From Nocardioides palaemonis (GTDB taxonomy: Bacteria; Actinomycetota; Actinomycetes; Propionibacteriales; Nocardioidaceae), in assembly GCF_018275325.1 (NCBI RefSeq), contig NZ_JAGVQR010000004.1, forward strand, positions 310,001 through 374,000: 64,000 nucleotides of DNA, read 5' to 3'. Both the position numbers and the translations under genes were made by a program. Positions 1-11,789 of this stretch are shown one piece after another; position 1 is the stretch's first letter, and every line of letters begins with the position of its first letter. The notes under the pieces are model-generated. The model saw nothing but the letters and a program-made list of their open reading frames with translations. It had not been told where the DNA came from and ran no database searches.

Positions 1-1261
1 GCGCGTCGACGACGGCGGTGAGCCGGTCGTCGCCCGCGGCCGTCGGCCACGCGTCGTCGGCCGGGTTGAGGCCGAGCACGTCGAGCATCGCGATCACCTC
101 GCCGAACTTCTGCCCCAGCGCCTCGGACGGCCCGTCGGCGAGCAGCCGGTTGCCCTCGCGGACGGCGTCGTGGATCACCGCGACCGCGGCCGGCGTGCCG
201 AGGTCGTCGTCCATCGCGGCGACGAACGCGTCGGGGAGCGAGGCGAACCACTGCCCGACCACGGGCGCGGCGCGGTCGAGGAAGTCCTCGATCCGGCGGA
301 AGGCCTTCGCCGCCTCGTCGAGCGCCTCGAACGAGAACTCGACGTGCGAGCGGTAGTGGGCGGCGACCATGTAGTAGCGCAGCTCGATCCCGCGCACCCG
401 CTCGAGCACCGACGGCACCAGCATCGAGTTGCCGAGCGACTTGCTCATCTTCTCGCCGGCCGTGGTGATCCAGGCGTTGTGCAGCCAGTACGACGCGAAC
501 GGGCGACCGGCCGCGCGCGACTGGGCCTGCTCGTTCTCGTGGTGGGGGAAGCGCAGGTCGACGCCGCCGCCGTGGACGTCGAAGGCGGGACCGAGGTACT
601 TGCCGGCCATCGCCGAGCACTCGATGTGCCAGCCCGGACGGCCCGGGCCCCACGGGGACGGCCAGGCGGCCGTCTGCGGCTCGGTCTCCTTCTTGTGGCC
701 CTTCCACAGCGCGAAGTCGCGCGGGTCGCGCTTGCCGCGCGGGTCGGCGTCGCCGGCGGGCTCCATGTCCTCGACCTTCTGGCGGGTCAGCTCGCCGTAG
801 GCGGGCCAGCTGCGGACGTCGAAGTAGACGTCGCCGCTGCCGTCCTCGGCGGCGTACGCGTGGCCGCGAGCGATGAGCTGCTCGGTGAGCTCGACGATCT
901 CGGGGACGTGGCCGGTGGCGCCCGGCTCGTAGGTCGGCGGGAGCACGTTGATCGCGGCGAGGGCCTGGTCGAGCTCACGCTTCATCGCGGCGGCGAGGGC
1001 GTACCAGTGGACGCCCTGCTCGGCCGACTTCGTCAGGATCTTGTCGTCGATGTCGGTGACGTTGCGGATGAAATCGACCTCGTAGCCGGTCGCGCTCAGC
1101 CAGCGCCGCAGCACGTCGAAGTTGACCGCCGAGCGGACGTGGCCGACGTGCGGCTCGGACTGCACGGTGAGACCACAGACGTAGATGCCGGCCCGCCCGG
1201 GAACGAGGGGGACGAAGTCGCGCGTCTCGCGCGTGGCGGTGTCGTGGAGCCTCAGGGTCAC
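1..1261 (-). CDS. cysS: cysteinyl-tRNA synthetase (3' end outside window)
   Basis: Charges tRNA-Cys with cysteine in the cytoplasm. The first 420 codons are present and the C-terminal anticodon-binding part lies beyond the window edge. Visible class I signatures are PHVGHVRSA (the HIGH motif) near residue 37, the [11 protein letters not shown] segment, a zinc-type Cys in [14 protein letters not shown] and HHENE, and KMSKSLGNS near residue 272. The MshC paralogue is the main alternative, but the canonical [10 protein letters not shown] and KMSKS context favour CysS. The GTG start is chosen because a TAGACT -10 hexamer lies 7 nt upstream (1269-1274), suggesting a leaderless transcript. Confidence in function is high. 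Confidence 0.95.
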   Translation of the reverse strand, partial: MTLRLHDTATRETRDFVPLVPGRAGIYVCGLTVQSEPHVGHVRSAVNFDVLRRWLSATGYEVDFIRNVTDIDDKILTKSAEQGVHWYALAAAMKRELDQALAAINVLPPTYEPGATGHVPEIVELTEQLIARGHAYAAEDGSGDVYFDVRSWPAYGELTRQKVEDMEPAGDADPRGKRDPRDFALWKGHKKETEPQTAAWPSPWGPGRPGWHIECSAMAGKYLGPAFDVHGGGVDLRFPHHENEQAQSRAAGRPFASYWLHNAWITTAGEKMSKSLGNSMLVPSVLERVRGIELRYYMVAAHYRSHVEFSFEALDEAAKAFRRIEDFLDRAAPVVGQWFASLPDAFVAAMDDDLGTPAAVAVIHDAVREGNRLLADGPSEALGQKFGEVIAMLDVLGLNPADDAWPTAAGDDRLTAVVDA

Positions 1262-1324
1262 CCGGCCGAGTCTAGGGGGCCGGGGGCCAACTCCCCGCCT
1301 CGGCGGAGCCGCCCCGGGAACGCA

Positions 1325-1358
1325 GGAGCCCCGGGTCACCGTGGTGTCCCGGGGCTCC
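1325..1358 (-). terminator. terminator hairpin of the nuclease/5'-nucleotidase gene
   Basis: A perfect 11-bp inverted repeat (GGAGCCCCGGG with its complement) with a 12-nt loop lies 10 bp past the stop codon at 1369. No clear T tract follows, as is common for actinobacterial terminators. Confidence 0.7.
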
Positions 1359-1368
1359 CGCGTGGTGG

Positions 1369-4300
1369 TCAGCGCTTGCGGCGCGGCGCCACCTTCAGCG
1401 ACGTGCTGTCGTCACCGGCGAGCGTGTGCTCGTCGCCGAGGTAGGTCACCTCCACCTTCCAGCGGCCCGGCTTCGACACGGCGATGCGAGCCACCGAGTC
1501 GCCGCGGATCAGGGTCTTGCGGACCACGATCTGCTTGTTGCCCTTCTTCAGCACGATCTCCACCTTGCCGGTGGGGACGTAGCCGGCGGCGGACACCGCG
1601 ACCTTGATCTTCGCCTTCTCGCCGGCGCGGATCCGCTTCGGCGAGTCGACGCGGACCTTCGGCCTCGCCTTGGTCACCGTGACCGTCACGGTGCCCTGCG
1701 ACGGTGCGTGGGTCGCCGAGCCGAGGTACTTCACGACCAGCACGTGCTGGCCGACCTCGAGCGACCGGGCGGCCAGCGCGATGCTCGCGGAGCCACCGGC
1801 CAGGTTCGCGGAGCCCACCCGGGTGGTCCCGTCGAGGAGCTCGACCGTGCCGGTCGCCGCGGTGGGCGACACCGAGACCGCGACCGAGCCGGCCCTGGCC
1901 CACTGCACCGTGGTGTCGGTGCCGGTGACCGTGGTGGCGGTCGGCTGCGGGACCGGCTTGGCCGTGACGGTGACGGTCACCGTGCGGGTCGAGGCGGCGA
2001 CGTCGGCAGCGCCGGCGTAGCGGACCTCGATCGACTTCGCACCGACGGTGGCGAACGGTCCGACCACCAAGGTGGCCTGCCCGTCGACCAGCGTGCCGGT
2101 GGCCAGCTGGGTGCCGCCGAGCCACGCGCTGACCGACCCGCTCGGGGCGGCGCCCGTGGCGGTCACCGCGACGGCGAGCGAGCTGGTGCCCGAGTCCTGC
2201 ACCACCGATGCCGGCGTAGCGGTGACCGTCGTGGTCGAGGCCGCCTTCGCGACCGTGACCGTGACCGTGCCCTCGGCGGGCTTCACCGCGGTGTCGCCCG
2301 CGTAGGCCAGGCGCAGCTGGTGCTCGCCGAGCGCGAGGGTGCCCGCCGGGATCGCGATGGTCGTCGTGGCGTCGCCCGTGAGGGTGCCTTCGCCGATCTT
2401 CGCGGTGCCGTCGAACAGCTCGACCGTCCCCGTGGCCGTGGCCGGGGTGACCGTGACCGCGACGGAGCCGTCCTGGCCCGGCACGATCGGAGCGGCCGTG
2501 CCCGTGACGGTGGAGTCCGCCCGGGTGTCGACCACGGTGACCGGCAGCTTGGCGACCGTGCCGGTCGTGGCGCCGGTGAGGGTGAACCACGTCGTGCCAC
2601 TGGACAGGCCGGCCGGCAGCGTGAAGCTGACGGAGGCCGCGCCGGGGACGTCGAACGGGGTGGTGGGCAGGGCGGACGTCACCGGGAAGGTGCCCAGGTC
2701 GGTCGCGCCGAGCGAGACCGTCACCGAGGCATCGGTCGTGTCGGTGATGTCGGCCGAGGTGCCGCCACCGGTCATCGCGAGCGAGTCGACCGGGATGGTG
2801 ACCGTCTCGCCGGCGGCGAACGGACCGGCCGGGACCCGGGCGCCCACGCCGTGCTGCGCGTAGTCGACCGCCAGCGGGCCGTCGGCGGCGTGCGCGGCCA
2901 GGTAGTTCACCGTGGCCTGCAGGTCCGTCTTGCCCGTGTCCTGCCGGTTGGTGCCCAGCGTCAGCGCGCGGAAGTTGTCACCACCGACGGCGATGAAGCT
3001 GTTGGCCGACACCGTGTAGGTCCCCGCCGGGTCGATCGCGACGCCGTCGAGCCACATGCCGGTGATCCGCTGGCCCTCGGCGCGGGACGCGTCCTCGGTC
3101 CAGGTGAAGCCCTTCGAGGTGCCCAGCCGCAGGAACGGCCGCGACGGCACGTTGCCGTCGGGGTCGCGCTGCCACTGCTGCTCGAGGAGCGTCTTGAGCT
3201 GGGCGCCGGTCAGGTCGACCGTCACCAGCGTGTTGGCGAACGGCTGGACGTTGGCCGCCTCGCGGTAGGTGACCGGGCCGGCGCCGTCGCCGGTACCGAC
3301 GAGGTCGTCACGCAGGCCACCGGGGTTCATCACGCCGATGTCGGCGCCGGTCTCCTCGCGCTGCATCTCCGCGACCAGGTTGCCCAGGGTGGACTCGCCG
3401 CCGCGGTTCTCCACGACGCCGCTGGTCGGGTCGACCCGGCGGGCCCGCTTGAACGGGGCCGCGACCTGGCCGAGCTCGACCGCACCGCGTGCGTTGGCCA
3501 CGTCGACAGCGGCGTCGACGATGGTCTTCGTCGCCGCGTCGTCGTCGTAGTCCTTCATCGCGAGCACGCTCTGGCGGATGCCCACCAGGTCGGCCGTGCC
3601 GGGCTCGAAGTCGAACTGCAGCTGGTTGAGGTAGGAGCCGTACTGGCCGGCCGAGACGACCGGACGGTCGATGGCCTTGCCAGCCACGGCGACCTTGCAG
3701 TTGTACTTCAGGTGGGTGTGGCCGGAGATGATCGCGTCGACGTCGTCGCTCGTCTCGTGGACGATGCGGCCGAAGGTCGACGTGGTGTCGCCGGTGATCG
3801 TCGCGCAGCTCGGGCTGGGCGCACCCTCGTGGACGAGCTCGACCACCAGGTCGCACGGCTGGCCGCCGCACCCGTCGGTCTTGAGCTCGGCGGCGGAGGC
3901 GTTGACCTCGTCGACCACGCTGGTGATGGCCAGTCCGTCGATGGAGTCGGGCGAGACCAGGGACGGCAGGTCCTCGGTCACCGCGCCGACGAAGCCGACG
4001 CGGATGCCCGCGCCACCGGCGAGGCCGTCGAAGCTCTTCCACCAGGTCGCGCCGTTGGAGTGCTCGAAGTGGCCGTCGGTGCGACCCGCGCCCCCGTCGA
4101 CCAGCGCCGGGTCGAGGGCGTACGGGCCGTCGGCGCCACCCACGCGGACGTTGGCCGCGAGGTAGGGCCAGTCGGCGCCGCCGTCCGGGTTGGTGTCGGC
4201 GTCGTAGGACGCCATGATCCGGTCCATCAGGTCGTCGTAGCCCTGGTCGAACTCGTGGTTGCCCGCGGCGGACACCTCGAGGCCGGCCTCGTTCATCGCG

Positions 4301-7300
4301 TCGAGCGTCGGCTTGTCGTTCTGGATGAACGACTCGAACGTCGAGGCGCCGACGATGTCGCCGGCCATCGCGAAGACGGTGTTGGGGTTCTCCGCCCGCA
4401 GGCCCTTGACCGCACCGGCCATCGCCGCGGCACCGGCCGCCGCGCTGCCCGGGTCGTCGAGGAGACGACCGTGGAAGTCGTTCGAGGCGAGCACCTGGAC
4501 GGTGTCGACCGCGGCGGGCGCCTCGGAGATCGGCGCCTTGATGCCGACGATCTCCGGGTTGTGGTCGGAGGAGCGGAACGCGGTCTCGTCGTAGAGCGGC
4601 GTGACGTTGTAGTTGTAGCGGCTGTACTCGTAGTAGATCGGCTCGTTGGCGTTGATCGGCCAGATCGTCGCGCCCTGCACGAGGCCGAGGGCCGCGTCGT
4701 TGGCGAAGACGTGGTCGAGCGAGCCGGCGAGGCCACCGAAGAAGTAGCTGGTCTCGCCGTTGTCCGCGTCGAGCGGGTTCCAGCCGAGGCCCTCGAGCGT
4801 GGTGACCGGGTCCTCCTGGGAGTAGGAGTTGTAGTCACCGGTCATGAAGACCGACTCGATGCCCTTGTCCTCCACGAGGGAGTCGGCGAAGGCGTCGAGC
4901 GCCTTGGCCTGGCGGACGCGGTCACCGTTGTAGGAGCCGGCGCCGTCGCCCTTGTCCTCGTTGTCCGTGCCGGCGATGGTCGACGGGTCGTCGGGACCGC
5001 CCTTGGACTTGAAGTGGTTGACGATGACGAGGAACGCGTCGTCGCGGGTGCCCTCGACGTGCTTGAACGCCTGGGCCAGCGGCTCGCGGGCGTTGCGGAA
5101 CGGCGCCGAGTTCACGAGGATCTCGGACCGGCCGACGGTCGTGACCGCACGCGGGTTGTAGATGAACGCCGAGCGGATCGCGTCCTGCTCCTGCACGGTC
5201 GGCTGCGCCTCGGCGCGGGGCGTCGGGACGTAGGCCCAGCGGTCACCGAGGACCGCCGGGTCCTGGCCCGGGTGCTTGACGTCCCAGTCGGCGTTGAGCG
5301 CGTCGACGAGCACCTTGAGCGCGGCGTCGCGGTCGGCGTAGCCCAGCTTGACCGGGTTCTCGACCTCCTCGAGGCTCATCACGTCGGCGTCCATCGTGTT
5401 GATGGCCGCGACCTCCTTGACCTGCTGGCGCGAGAGGCTGGCCGCCGTCGCGGCACCACGCGGGCCGATGTCAGGCAGGGTGCCGGCCGGCTGGGTGCGC
5501 GGGTCGCGCCAGGTGCAGGTGTTGGCGGTGATCCGGTTGCCCGCACGGTCGTTGTAGTAGGTGCAGGTGCGGCTCGTGCCCGGGAAGGCGTCGCCACCGG
5601 TGGTGACCCAGTCCTGGGCCGGGTGGACGAAGTAGTTGAGCATGTTGAACGTGGCGATCTTCAGGTTGCCCTGGGCGCCGAGGACGGCGTCCGGCGCGGC
5701 CGGGCGGTCCTGCTCGAAGGACACCTGGCCGCTGCCGTCGCTGCCCGGCTGGATGCGGCTCGAGGGCTGCAGGCGCCAGCTGTTGAAGCGGTAGTCGAGG
5801 ACGACCGGCTTCACGAAGGTGGCGTTGGCGCCGGCGCGGACCGTGTTGGTCAGCGTGAGCCACGGGTAGGCCGTGGAGGCGTTGAAGGTGACCGTCGCGC
5901 CGTCGTCGAGGACCACGCCGTGGGCGTCGTTGAACGCCGCGATGTCGGCGCGCAGCTGCGTCTGGGTCGGGCGGGCCTTCTCCAGCGGGATGTAGAGCGG
6001 CTCGTCGGAGCCGATCGCGAGCTTGAACTCGCCGCGCATCGACGAGGAGCCCACGCCGCCGCTGTAGGAGTCGGTGACGGTGTGCGGGCCGGTCGGCAGG
6101 AAGACCTCGTGCTCGTGGGCCTCGCGCAGCGCGTCGAGCTCCGCACCGGTCGGGCAGGCGCCCTGGACGCAGTCGGTGCCGGGGATGACGGTGCCGGGGA
6201 CGACCGCCTCCTCGGGGGTGGCGGCGCGGGTGTCGAGGAAGTCGCCGTTGGTCACGGTGACCTGGGTGGCGCCGTTGAACTCGCTCACCCGGCCGTTGAG
6301 GACCGTGACGTGGTCGCCGATCGCGGGCAGCGTGTAGGCCGGCGTGCTGCCGGCGTAGACGAACAGCGCGTCGGAGGCGCCGGGCGTCGCGTCGTCGGCC
6401 GGGTCGTGGCCGGCCGTCTCGATCACGAAGCCGTTGATGCCGCCGTCGGGGTAGCGCGCGGTCACGACGCCCGACGTCGAGACGTCGGCGTTCGCGTCAC
6501 CGGTGGCGAACGGCGACGAGGCGCCGGTGCCCTGGATCTCCGCGATCTCGTGGAACGGCTTGACCGGGATGTCCGAGACGACGAGGTCGAAGGTGACCGT
6601 CGCGGTGGCGGACGCGCCGTCGGTGACGGTCGCCTCGACCGCGAAGGTGCCGTTCTCGGTCGGCGTGCCGGACACGACGCCCTCCGGGCTCACGGTGACG
6701 CCGGGGGGCGTGCCGGTCGCGGACCACGTATACGGGGTGCTGCCGCCGTTGGCCTGCAGGGTGAACGGCGCCATCGCGCGGTTGCGGAAGAGCGGGCGGT
6801 CGGCCGGGTCCGTGGCGCTCAGCGGGGCGGGGCCTCCGCCGGCGGTGATGGAGATGTTGTCGATGCCGACGTGCTCGTTGCTGCCCGTGGCGTTGTCCAG
6901 CGTGATCACGCGGAGGAAGACGTCGGCCTGGCCGTCGACGGCCGACGGGAGCTGGGCGCTCACGTGGGTCGAGGTCACGGTGGTGTTGCTGGCGACCGTG
7001 GCGTCCGCGACGTAGGCGGCGGGGACGTTGGTGTAGGCACCCGACGTGCCGACGCGGTACTGCAGCGCGACGCGGGTCGGCTGGTCGTCGGCGCTGCTGT
7101 CGAGGTCCTGCACGTCGTAGTCGACGGTGAAGCCCGACTTGCCGGTGGTGTTGAGGTGGAACACCAGGTGAGGGGTGGTCTGCGCCCCTGTAGAGCCGAG
7201 CGCGACGGTCCTGCTCTCGGCCGGCACGTTGTAGAACCCGAGGACGGCGCCAGTGGCCACGGTGTTCGGGAGCGCAGTGCTCGTCTGCAGCGCGAGGCTG

Positions 7301-7569
7301 GTCGTGAGTGTTCCCTCAGCGGTCAGCGTGCCCACGTCGGTGCTGTTGGGCAGGTTCGAGGCGGCGATGGACGTGCCAGCGAGGAACCCCTCGACGCCCG
7401 GGAAGTCGGCCCACGTGCTGGTGGGCGTGAGGCCCGACCAGTCCTGGGTGTAGGGGAAGCTCGAGATCGCGGTGGAGACGCTCGCGCTCGCCGGGGCACT
7501 CAAGCCCAGGGCCAGCGGAGCGGCCACGAGGGCCAGGAGCGAGGTGAGGCTGGTGGCCCGTCTGGGCAT
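1369..7569 (-). CDS. giant secreted nuclease / 5'-nucleotidase with Ig-like repeats
   Basis: About 2066 residues. An Ala-rich signal peptide (MPRRATSL... ending near ASA) is followed by a lectin-like beta region, an Ig-like domain (about 256-336), an OB-like segment as in ExeM/NucH nucleases (about 336-433), an endonuclease/exonuclease/phosphatase domain (from about 638, motifs [27 protein letters not shown]) and a UshA-type 5'-nucleotidase (about 1028-1578, motifs NDFHGR, GDIVGAS, GNHEFD, GHTH). The C-terminus carries several Ig-like repeats ending in a basic tail. Inferred role: extracellular degradation of DNA to nucleotides and then nucleosides plus phosphate. I see no LPXTG sorting motif. 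An in-frame TTG at 7581 with an AAGGGA site 9-12 nt upstream is an equally plausible start. Confidence 0.88.
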   Translation of the reverse strand: MPRRATSLTSLLALVAAPLALGLSAPASASVSTAISSFPYTQDWSGLTPTSTWADFPGVEGFLAGTSIAASNLPNSTDVGTLTAEGTLTTSLALQTSTALPNTVATGAVLGFYNVPAESRTVALGSTGAQTTPHLVFHLNTTGKSGFTVDYDVQDLDSSADDQPTRVALQYRVGTSGAYTNVPAAYVADATVASNTTVTSTHVSAQLPSAVDGQADVFLRVITLDNATGSNEHVGIDNISITAGGGPAPLSATDPADRPLFRNRAMAPFTLQANGGSTPYTWSATGTPPGVTVSPEGVVSGTPTENGTFAVEATVTDGASATATVTFDLVVSDIPVKPFHEIAEIQGTGASSPFATGDANADVSTSGVVTARYPDGGINGFVIETAGHDPADDATPGASDALFVYAGSTPAYTLPAIGDHVTVLNGRVSEFNGATQVTVTNGDFLDTRAATPEEAVVPGTVIPGTDCVQGACPTGAELDALREAHEHEVFLPTGPHTVTDSYSGGVGSSSMRGEFKLAIGSDEPLYIPLEKARPTQTQLRADIAAFNDAHGVVLDDGATVTFNASTAYPWLTLTNTVRAGANATFVKPVVLDYRFNSWRLQPSSRIQPGSDGSGQVSFEQDRPAAPDAVLGAQGNLKIATFNMLNYFVHPAQDWVTTGGDAFPGTSRTCTYYNDRAGNRITANTCTWRDPRTQPAGTLPDIGPRGAATAASLSRQQVKEVAAINTMDADVMSLEEVENPVKLGYADRDAALKVLVDALNADWDVKHPGQDPAVLGDRWAYVPTPRAEAQPTVQEQDAIRSAFIYNPRAVTTVGRSEILVNSAPFRNAREPLAQAFKHVEGTRDDAFLVIVNHFKSKGGPDDPSTIAGTDNEDKGDGAGSYNGDRVRQAKALDAFADSLVEDKGIESVFMTGDYNSYSQEDPVTTLEGLGWNPLDADNGETSYFFGGLAGSLDHVFANDAALGLVQGATIWPINANEPIYYEYSRYNYNVTPLYDETAFRSSDHNPEIVGIKAPISEAPAAVDTVQVLASNDFHGRLLDDPGSAAAGAAAMAGAVKGLRAENPNTVFAMAGDIVGASTFESFIQNDKPTLDAMNEAGLEVSAAGNHEFDQGYDDLMDRIMASYDADTNPDGGADWPYLAANVRVGGADGPYALDPALVDGGAGRTDGHFEHSNGATWWKSFDGLAGGAGIRVGFVGAVTEDLPSLVSPDSIDGLAITSVVDEVNASAAELKTDGCGGQPCDLVVELVHEGAPSPSCATITGDTTSTFGRIVHETSDDVDAIISGHTHLKYNCKVAVAGKAIDRPVVSAGQYGSYLNQLQFDFEPGTADLVGIRQSVLAMKDYDDDAATKTIVDAAVDVANARGAVELGQVAAPFKRARRVDPTSGVVENRGGESTLGNLVAEMQREETGADIGVMNPGGLRDDLVGTGDGAGPVTYREAANVQPFANTLVTVDLTGAQLKTLLEQQWQRDPDGNVPSRPFLRLGTSKGFTWTEDASRAEGQRITGMWLDGVAIDPAGTYTVSANSFIAVGGDNFRALTLGTNRQDTGKTDLQATVNYLAAHAADGPLAVDYAQHGVGARVPAGPFAAGETVTIPVDSLAMTGGGTSADITDTTDASVTVSLGATDLGTFPVTSALPTTPFDVPGAASVSFTLPAGLSSGTTWFTLTGATTGTVAKLPVTVVDTRADSTVTGTAAPIVPGQDGSVAVTVTPATATGTVELFDGTAKIGEGTLTGDATTTIAIPAGTLALGEHQLRLAYAGDTAVKPAEGTVTVTVAKAASTTTVTATPASVVQDSGTSSLAVAVTATGAAPSGSVSAWLGGTQLATGTLVDGQATLVVGPFATVGAKSIEVRYAGAADVAASTRTVTVTVTAKPVPQPTATTVTGTDTTVQWARAGSVAVSVSPTAATGTVELLDGTTRVGSANLAGGSASIALAARSLEVGQHVLVVKYLGSATHAPSQGTVTVTVTKARPKVRVDSPKRIRAGEKAKIKVAVSAAGYVPTGKVEIVLKKGNKQIVVRKTLIRGDSVARIAVSKPGRWKVEVTYLGDEHTLAGDDSTSLKVAPRRKR

Positions 7570-7772
7570 GCGTGCAGACAAGTTGTCGTGTCCCTTGTTC
7601 GGGGCCGCCGGGGGGTCAGGGTGGCGGCCGGGGGACACGCTAAGCGGCGGCACCGACATGTGGCACGGAACACGTCATGAAGTCATGCCTCATTTTGGTG
7701 AACATTCGCCCTAGGCGAGTGACATCTGTGACTCAGGAGACTGATGGGGTGATTCCGGGGTACCGTCGACCG

Positions 7773-9002
7773 GTGCTCCGACGTGCCTGCGCCCTGCCTC
7801 GCCTGCTGGCGAGCGGCCCCCTCGCCCTCGTGCTCGCCCTCACCGTAGCCCCTGCGGTCACCCCGGGAGCGGCGGCCTCGGACGCGGCAACGCGCCGGGC
7901 CGCGCCACAGGTGCAGCTCACGTCGTGGAGCAGCTACCACGACCTCAAGGCCGGACAGCGACGCGGCCTCAAGCTCGGCCGCGGCAGCGTCACCCTCAAG
8001 AAGCCCAAGGTCCGCCGGATCGGCGGGCGCACCTGGGACACCGGCACGTGGACGTCGCCGTGGGCGGCGCAGCCGTTCGGTGCGACGTCGCTCGTCCCGA
8101 CCTGGGAGGCCACGACGCCCGGGAAGAGCCGGGTGCGCATCGAGGTGCGCGGCCGCACCGCCGCCGGCACCACCGGCAGCTGGGACACGATGGCCGACTG
8201 GTCGACGTCCGGCCGTCCCGTCGCGCGGACGACGTACTCCGGGCAGTCCGACGACCTCGGCGCGGTCAACGTCGACACGTGGGTCGCCTCCACCCCGGTC
8301 ACCTCGTGGCAGGTGCGGGTGACGCTGGTGCGTCCGCGCGGCGGACGCCAGGCCGTGAGCCTGGAGCGGGTCGGCGCGGTCGCGTCGGTCGACGAGAAGA
8401 CACCGCGCCCCACCTCGACGCCCGGCCCCGCGGCGGGCACGGTCCTGCCGGTGCCGACCTACAGCCAGATGGTGCACAGCGGCCACTACCCGCAGTGGGG
8501 CGGCGGCGGCGAGGCGTGGTGCTCGGCGACCTCGACGGCGATGGTCCTCGGCTACTACGGCATCTCCCCCACGCCCACCGGCATCGCGGCCGGGCACACT
8601 GACGCGGTCGTCGACCACACCGCCAAGATGGTCTACGACCACGGCTACGACGGCACCGGCAACTGGGCCTTCAACACCGCCTACGCGGCCACGCTCGTCG
8701 GCGGCGACTCCTACGTCACCCGGATGCGCGACCTGCGCGAGGCCGAGGACTACGTCGCGGCCGGCGTCCCGCTGGTCGTGTCGATCGCCTTCGGCAAGGG
8801 TGAGCTGACCGGGGCGCCGATCTCGTCCAGCAACGGCCACCTGCTCGTCATCGTGGGCTTCGAGGCCGACGGCGACGTCGTCGTCAACGACCCGGCCGGC
8901 GCGACCAACGGCGAGGTGCGCCGCGTCTACGACCGCGCCCAGCTCGAGCGGATCTGGATCGCGGCCAGCGGCGGCACGGCGTACGTCATCCGCAACGGCT
9001 GA
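7773..9002 (+). CDS. secreted C39-like cysteine peptidase domain protein
   Basis: A 409-residue exported protein. A signal peptide (about residues 1-35, ending near GAAAS) precedes a beta-rich domain of about 150 residues and a C39_2-type papain-fold domain. The probable catalytic set is Cys250 in EAWCSATS, His near 354 in NGHLLVIVGF and Asp/Asn near 371 in VNDPAG. The substrate cannot be told from sequence; families of this kind cleave peptides outside the cell or act on the cell wall. The GTG start has a TACCGT hexamer 6 nt upstream, matching a leaderless transcript. It diverges from the nuclease gene across about 200 bp. Confidence 0.85.
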   Translation: MLRRACALPRLLASGPLALVLALTVAPAVTPGAAASDAATRRAAPQVQLTSWSSYHDLKAGQRRGLKLGRGSVTLKKPKVRRIGGRTWDTGTWTSPWAAQPFGATSLVPTWEATTPGKSRVRIEVRGRTAAGTTGSWDTMADWSTSGRPVARTTYSGQSDDLGAVNVDTWVASTPVTSWQVRVTLVRPRGGRQAVSLERVGAVASVDEKTPRPTSTPGPAAGTVLPVPTYSQMVHSGHYPQWGGGGEAWCSATSTAMVLGYYGISPTPTGIAAGHTDAVVDHTAKMVYDHGYDGTGNWAFNTAYAATLVGGDSYVTRMRDLREAEDYVAAGVPLVVSIAFGKGELTGAPISSSNGHLLVIVGFEADGDVVVNDPAGATNGEVRRVYDRAQLERIWIAASGGTAYVIRNG

Positions 9003-9035
9003 CGCAGACGGTCGGGCGGCCGGTCAGGCCGGCGA

Positions 9036-10559
9036 TCAGGCCGGCGACGCGCTGATCGCGATCGTGTGCAGCCCGGTCGCCCCGTCGGGGTCGGGCGCCC
9101 GCAGCACGCTGGTCTGGGTCTCGCCGTCCTTGCCGATGGCACGGACCCGGACCTCGTGGTCGCCCTCGGGCACGTCGAGGGTCACCGCCCACTGCACCCA
9201 GGTGTCGACCGACGGCGCCGAGGCCAGTCGGGCCCGCTCCCACGAACCGCCGTCGACCTGCACCTCGACCGCCTCGATGCCGGTGTGCTGGTGCCACGCC
9301 ACGCCGCCGAAGGACACCCGACCCGCCTCCACGTCGTCACCGGAGCGCGGGACGTCGATGCGCGAGGCGATCTTGACCGGCCCCAGCGCCGACCAGCCCT
9401 TGTCGGTCCAGTAGCCCATGGAGTCGGCGAAGGTGCTCACCTCGAGGTCGACGACCCACTTGGTCGCCGAGACGTAGCCGTAGAGCCCGGGCACGACCGT
9501 GCGGACCGGGAAGCCGTGCTCGATGGGGAGCGGGCGACCGTTCATGGCGACCGCCAGCATCGCGTCGCGGTCGTCGGTGAGCGCCTCGATTGGGGTCGCG
9601 CAGGTCCACCCGTCGTGCGAGGTCTGCAGGACGCAGTCGGCGGCGGGGTCGATCCCGAGGTCCTCGAGGAGGTCCGCGATCCGCACGCCGCTCCACCGCG
9701 CGTTGCCGACGAGCCCTCCCCCGACCTCGTTGCTCACGCAGTTGAGGGTGATCCACGACTCCGTCATCTGCCGCCCGACCAGGTCGGTGTAGGAGAGCGT
9801 GAGCTCGCGCTCGACCATGCCGTGGATGCGCAGCGACCACTCGTCGGGCTCGATGGTGGGCTTCGCGATGGTCGTGTCGATCAGGTAGAAGTCCTCGTTC
9901 GGCGTCTGCCACGGCGTCACGCCGGTCAGCCCGACCGACGTGTCGGCGGGGGCCTGGCGCCGTGTCACGCCGGGGATCCGCAGCAGTCGGCGGCTGGCCT
10001 CGACGTGGCGCCGTCCGGCTCCGACGAACCTGCCCGCCACCGCGATGCCGACCGACGCGAGCGAGATCGTCCCCGCCACGATCAGGAAGACCCGGCGCTC
10101 GTGCGACGCGAGCTCGGGGCGCCGTACGCCGCGGCGCAGGGCGTCGATGAGGGCGGAGTGGACGCTCACCCAGGTCAGCAGCCCCACGAGGACGGGCAGC
10201 GCGTCGACCAGGCCGGCACCGCGCTGCGCCGCGACGGCCGCGAGGCCGACGGCCGCGAGCGCCACCCACACCACGGCGGGCTGCCACCACCCGCGGCGGG
10301 CGAGCCGGCCGGCCCCGGCGAAGCAGCCGAGCAGCGCCAGCAGGACGCCCGCGACCAGGACGGGCTTGTCGAGGTGGCCCAGGACGGCGATCGCGCGCTC
10401 GGCCACCGCACCCGGCGTGAGGCGGATCAGCCCCTCCGCGACGGCGACCACCGGCGACTCGCGGATGGTCAGCACCATCGCGGTGGCATAGCTGGTGGCG
10501 AGCCCGGCGCACCCGGCGATGACGCCGGCGAGCGCCCACGGCGGGCGGCGAGTGGTCAC
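9036..10559 (-). CDS. membrane-anchored sulfite oxidase-like molybdopterin oxidoreductase
   Basis: 507 residues. Four to five hydrophobic helices occupy roughly residues 8-200, followed by a sulfite-oxidase-type molybdopterin domain (about 225-410) with the Mo-ligand Cys in ITLNCVSNE, and a C-terminal Ig-like dimerisation domain. The soluble part resembles YedY/SorA-type enzymes; the true electron partner and substrate are not shown. The GTG start is chosen because a CACAAT hexamer lies 6 nt upstream; a much longer open frame continues upstream only because it runs antisense to ispF and ispD. It diverges from ispF with 37 bp between the start codons. Confidence 0.87.
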   Translation of the reverse strand: MTTRRPPWALAGVIAGCAGLATSYATAMVLTIRESPVVAVAEGLIRLTPGAVAERAIAVLGHLDKPVLVAGVLLALLGCFAGAGRLARRGWWQPAVVWVALAAVGLAAVAAQRGAGLVDALPVLVGLLTWVSVHSALIDALRRGVRRPELASHERRVFLIVAGTISLASVGIAVAGRFVGAGRRHVEASRRLLRIPGVTRRQAPADTSVGLTGVTPWQTPNEDFYLIDTTIAKPTIEPDEWSLRIHGMVERELTLSYTDLVGRQMTESWITLNCVSNEVGGGLVGNARWSGVRIADLLEDLGIDPAADCVLQTSHDGWTCATPIEALTDDRDAMLAVAMNGRPLPIEHGFPVRTVVPGLYGYVSATKWVVDLEVSTFADSMGYWTDKGWSALGPVKIASRIDVPRSGDDVEAGRVSFGGVAWHQHTGIEAVEVQVDGGSWERARLASAPSVDTWVQWAVTLDVPEGDHEVRVRAIGKDGETQTSVLRAPDPDGATGLHTIAISASPA

Positions 10560-10596
10560 CGGACCATTGTGGCGGGTCCTCGGGCATGATGCCGCC
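10560..10596. promoter_or_regulatory. compact divergent promoter, sulfite oxidase-like / ispF
   Basis: The 37 bp between two divergent GTG starts hold a minus-strand CACAAT at 10566-10571 and a plus-strand CATGAT at 10585-10590, each 6 nt from its start codon. The -35 regions must fall within or beyond the opposite gene's start, so the two polymerases should compete. Inferred from sequence only. Confidence 0.5.
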
Positions 10597-11103
10597 GTGA
10601 CGTCCTCCCAGCCCGCCCCGGCCCCGCTGCCCCGCATCGGCATCGGCACCGATGTCCACCGGCTCGTCGAGGGCGTGCCGATGCACCTCGCCGGCCTCGC
10701 CTGGCCGGACGAGCCCGCCGGTCTCGAGGGCCACTCCGACGCCGACGTGGCGGCGCACGCGGCGTGCGACGCACTGTTCTCCGCCGCCGGGATCGGCGAC
10801 CTCGGCACCCACTTCGGCACCGCCGAGCCCGAGTGGGCGGGCGCGTCGGGCGTCACGCTCCTCGCCGAGACGGCACGCCGGGTGCGCGCCGCCGGCTTCG
10901 AGATCGGCAACGTCGCGGTGCAGGTGATCGGCAACGTCCCGCGCCTCGGCCCGCGCCGCGACGAGGCGGTGGCCGCGCTCTCCGCGGCGATCGACGCCCC
11001 GGTGTCCCTGTCGGCGACCACGACCGACGGCCTCGGGCTGACCGGTCGCGGCGAGGGCGTCGCCGCGGTCGCGACGGCGCTGCTGGTGCCGGTGCCGGCC
11101 TGA
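10597..11103 (+). CDS. ispF: 2-C-methyl-D-erythritol 2,4-cyclodiphosphate synthase
   Basis: Forms MEcPP and CMP in the MEP isoprenoid pathway. The 168-residue length is normal. The zinc-binding DVHR motif lies near residue 17, followed by GHSDADV with the second set of metal and substrate residues, DLGTHF, and the C-terminal [13 protein letters not shown] segment. The GTG start has a CATGAT hexamer 6 nt upstream, pointing to a leaderless transcript. The stop codon overlaps the ispD ATG by one base (TGATG), so the two genes are translationally coupled. In mycobacteria the order is carD-ispD-ispF in one direction; here ispF-ispD converge on carD and an IspD paralogue. Confidence 0.96.
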   Translation: MTSSQPAPAPLPRIGIGTDVHRLVEGVPMHLAGLAWPDEPAGLEGHSDADVAAHAACDALFSAAGIGDLGTHFGTAEPEWAGASGVTLLAETARRVRAAGFEIGNVAVQVIGNVPRLGPRRDEAVAALSAAIDAPVSLSATTTDGLGLTGRGEGVAAVATALLVPVPA

Positions 11104-11789
11104 TGCCCACCGCGGTCGTCGTCCTCGCCGCCGGGTCCGGCAGCCGCGTGGGCGCCGAGGTCAACAAGGTCCTGCTGCCGCTGCGCGGCGTGCCGGTGCT
11201 GGTCTGGTCGCTGCGCGAGGCGCTGGCCCTCGACGACGTGCGCCGGGTCGTGCTGGTCGTGCGGCCCGAGGACCGCGAGGCGGTGGCCGACGCGGTCGCC
11301 CCGCACCTGGGCGAGCGCGAGGTGCTCGTCGTCGACGGCGGGGCGACCCGCCACGCCTCCGAGCGGGCGGCGCTGCGCGTCCTGGAGGCCGACGTCGCCG
11401 CCGGCGACGTCGACGTGGTGGTCGTGCACGACGCCGCCCGCCCGCTCGCACCGGCCGACCTGTGGCGGGCGGTGGTGGCGCGGGCGCGCGAGCTGGGAGG
11501 AGCCATCCCGGTCGTGCCGGTCACGCACCTCCTGCACGCGGACCTCACCCCGGTGGTCGAGGCTGCGGGCGCGGTCCAGACGCCCCAGGCGTTCCGGGCG
11601 GCCGACGTCGTCGCGGCCTACCGCGCGGCCGAGCCGGACGGGTTCGAGGGCACGGACACGGCCGCGTGCGTGACCCGCTACCGCGACGTCGAGGTGGCTG
11701 CCGTCGCCGGCAGCGCGACCAACCTGAAGGTGACCTTCCCCGAGGACGTCGCCCTCGCCGGGGAGCTCGCCGTCACCGTGGCGCGGTGA
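11103..11789 (+). CDS. ispD: 2-C-methyl-D-erythritol 4-phosphate cytidylyltransferase, atypical arm
   Basis: Makes CDP-ME from MEP and CTP. The 228-residue protein has the nucleotide-binding [10 protein letters not shown] (8-17) with Lys22, the HDAARP motif near residue 108, QTPQAF near 160 and NLKVTFPED near 207. The segment that in most IspD proteins reads VTDTxK..DG.V..TxDR is here [18 protein letters not shown]: the DT-K and DR residues are missing and the stretch is about 7 residues shorter than in M. tuberculosis IspD. In E. coli IspD this arm supplies Arg157 across the dimer interface. The convergent neighbour keeps that segment, so a heteromeric enzyme is possible (inference). It is coupled to ispF through TGATG. 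Confidence 0.9.
   Translation: MPTAVVVLAAGSGSRVGAEVNKVLLPLRGVPVLVWSLREALALDDVRRVVLVVRPEDREAVADAVAPHLGEREVLVVDGGATRHASERAALRVLEADVAAGDVDVVVVHDAARPLAPADLWRAVVARARELGGAIPVVPVTHLLHADLTPVVEAAGAVQTPQAFRAADVVAAYRAAEPDGFEGTDTAACVTRYRDVEVAAVAGSATNLKVTFPEDVALAGELAVTVAR

Noticed and set aside
1..1261. MshC (mycothiol ligase) instead of CysS
   Set aside because: Canonical CysS blocks, including KMSKSLGNS and NVTDIDDK, are present; mshA being in the same window is not evidence.
1426..7680. 2084-codon plus-strand open frame antisense to the nuclease gene
   Set aside because: High GC3 keeps the antisense frame open; the product is Arg/Val/Gly-rich with no domains, while the minus strand has clear catalytic motifs.
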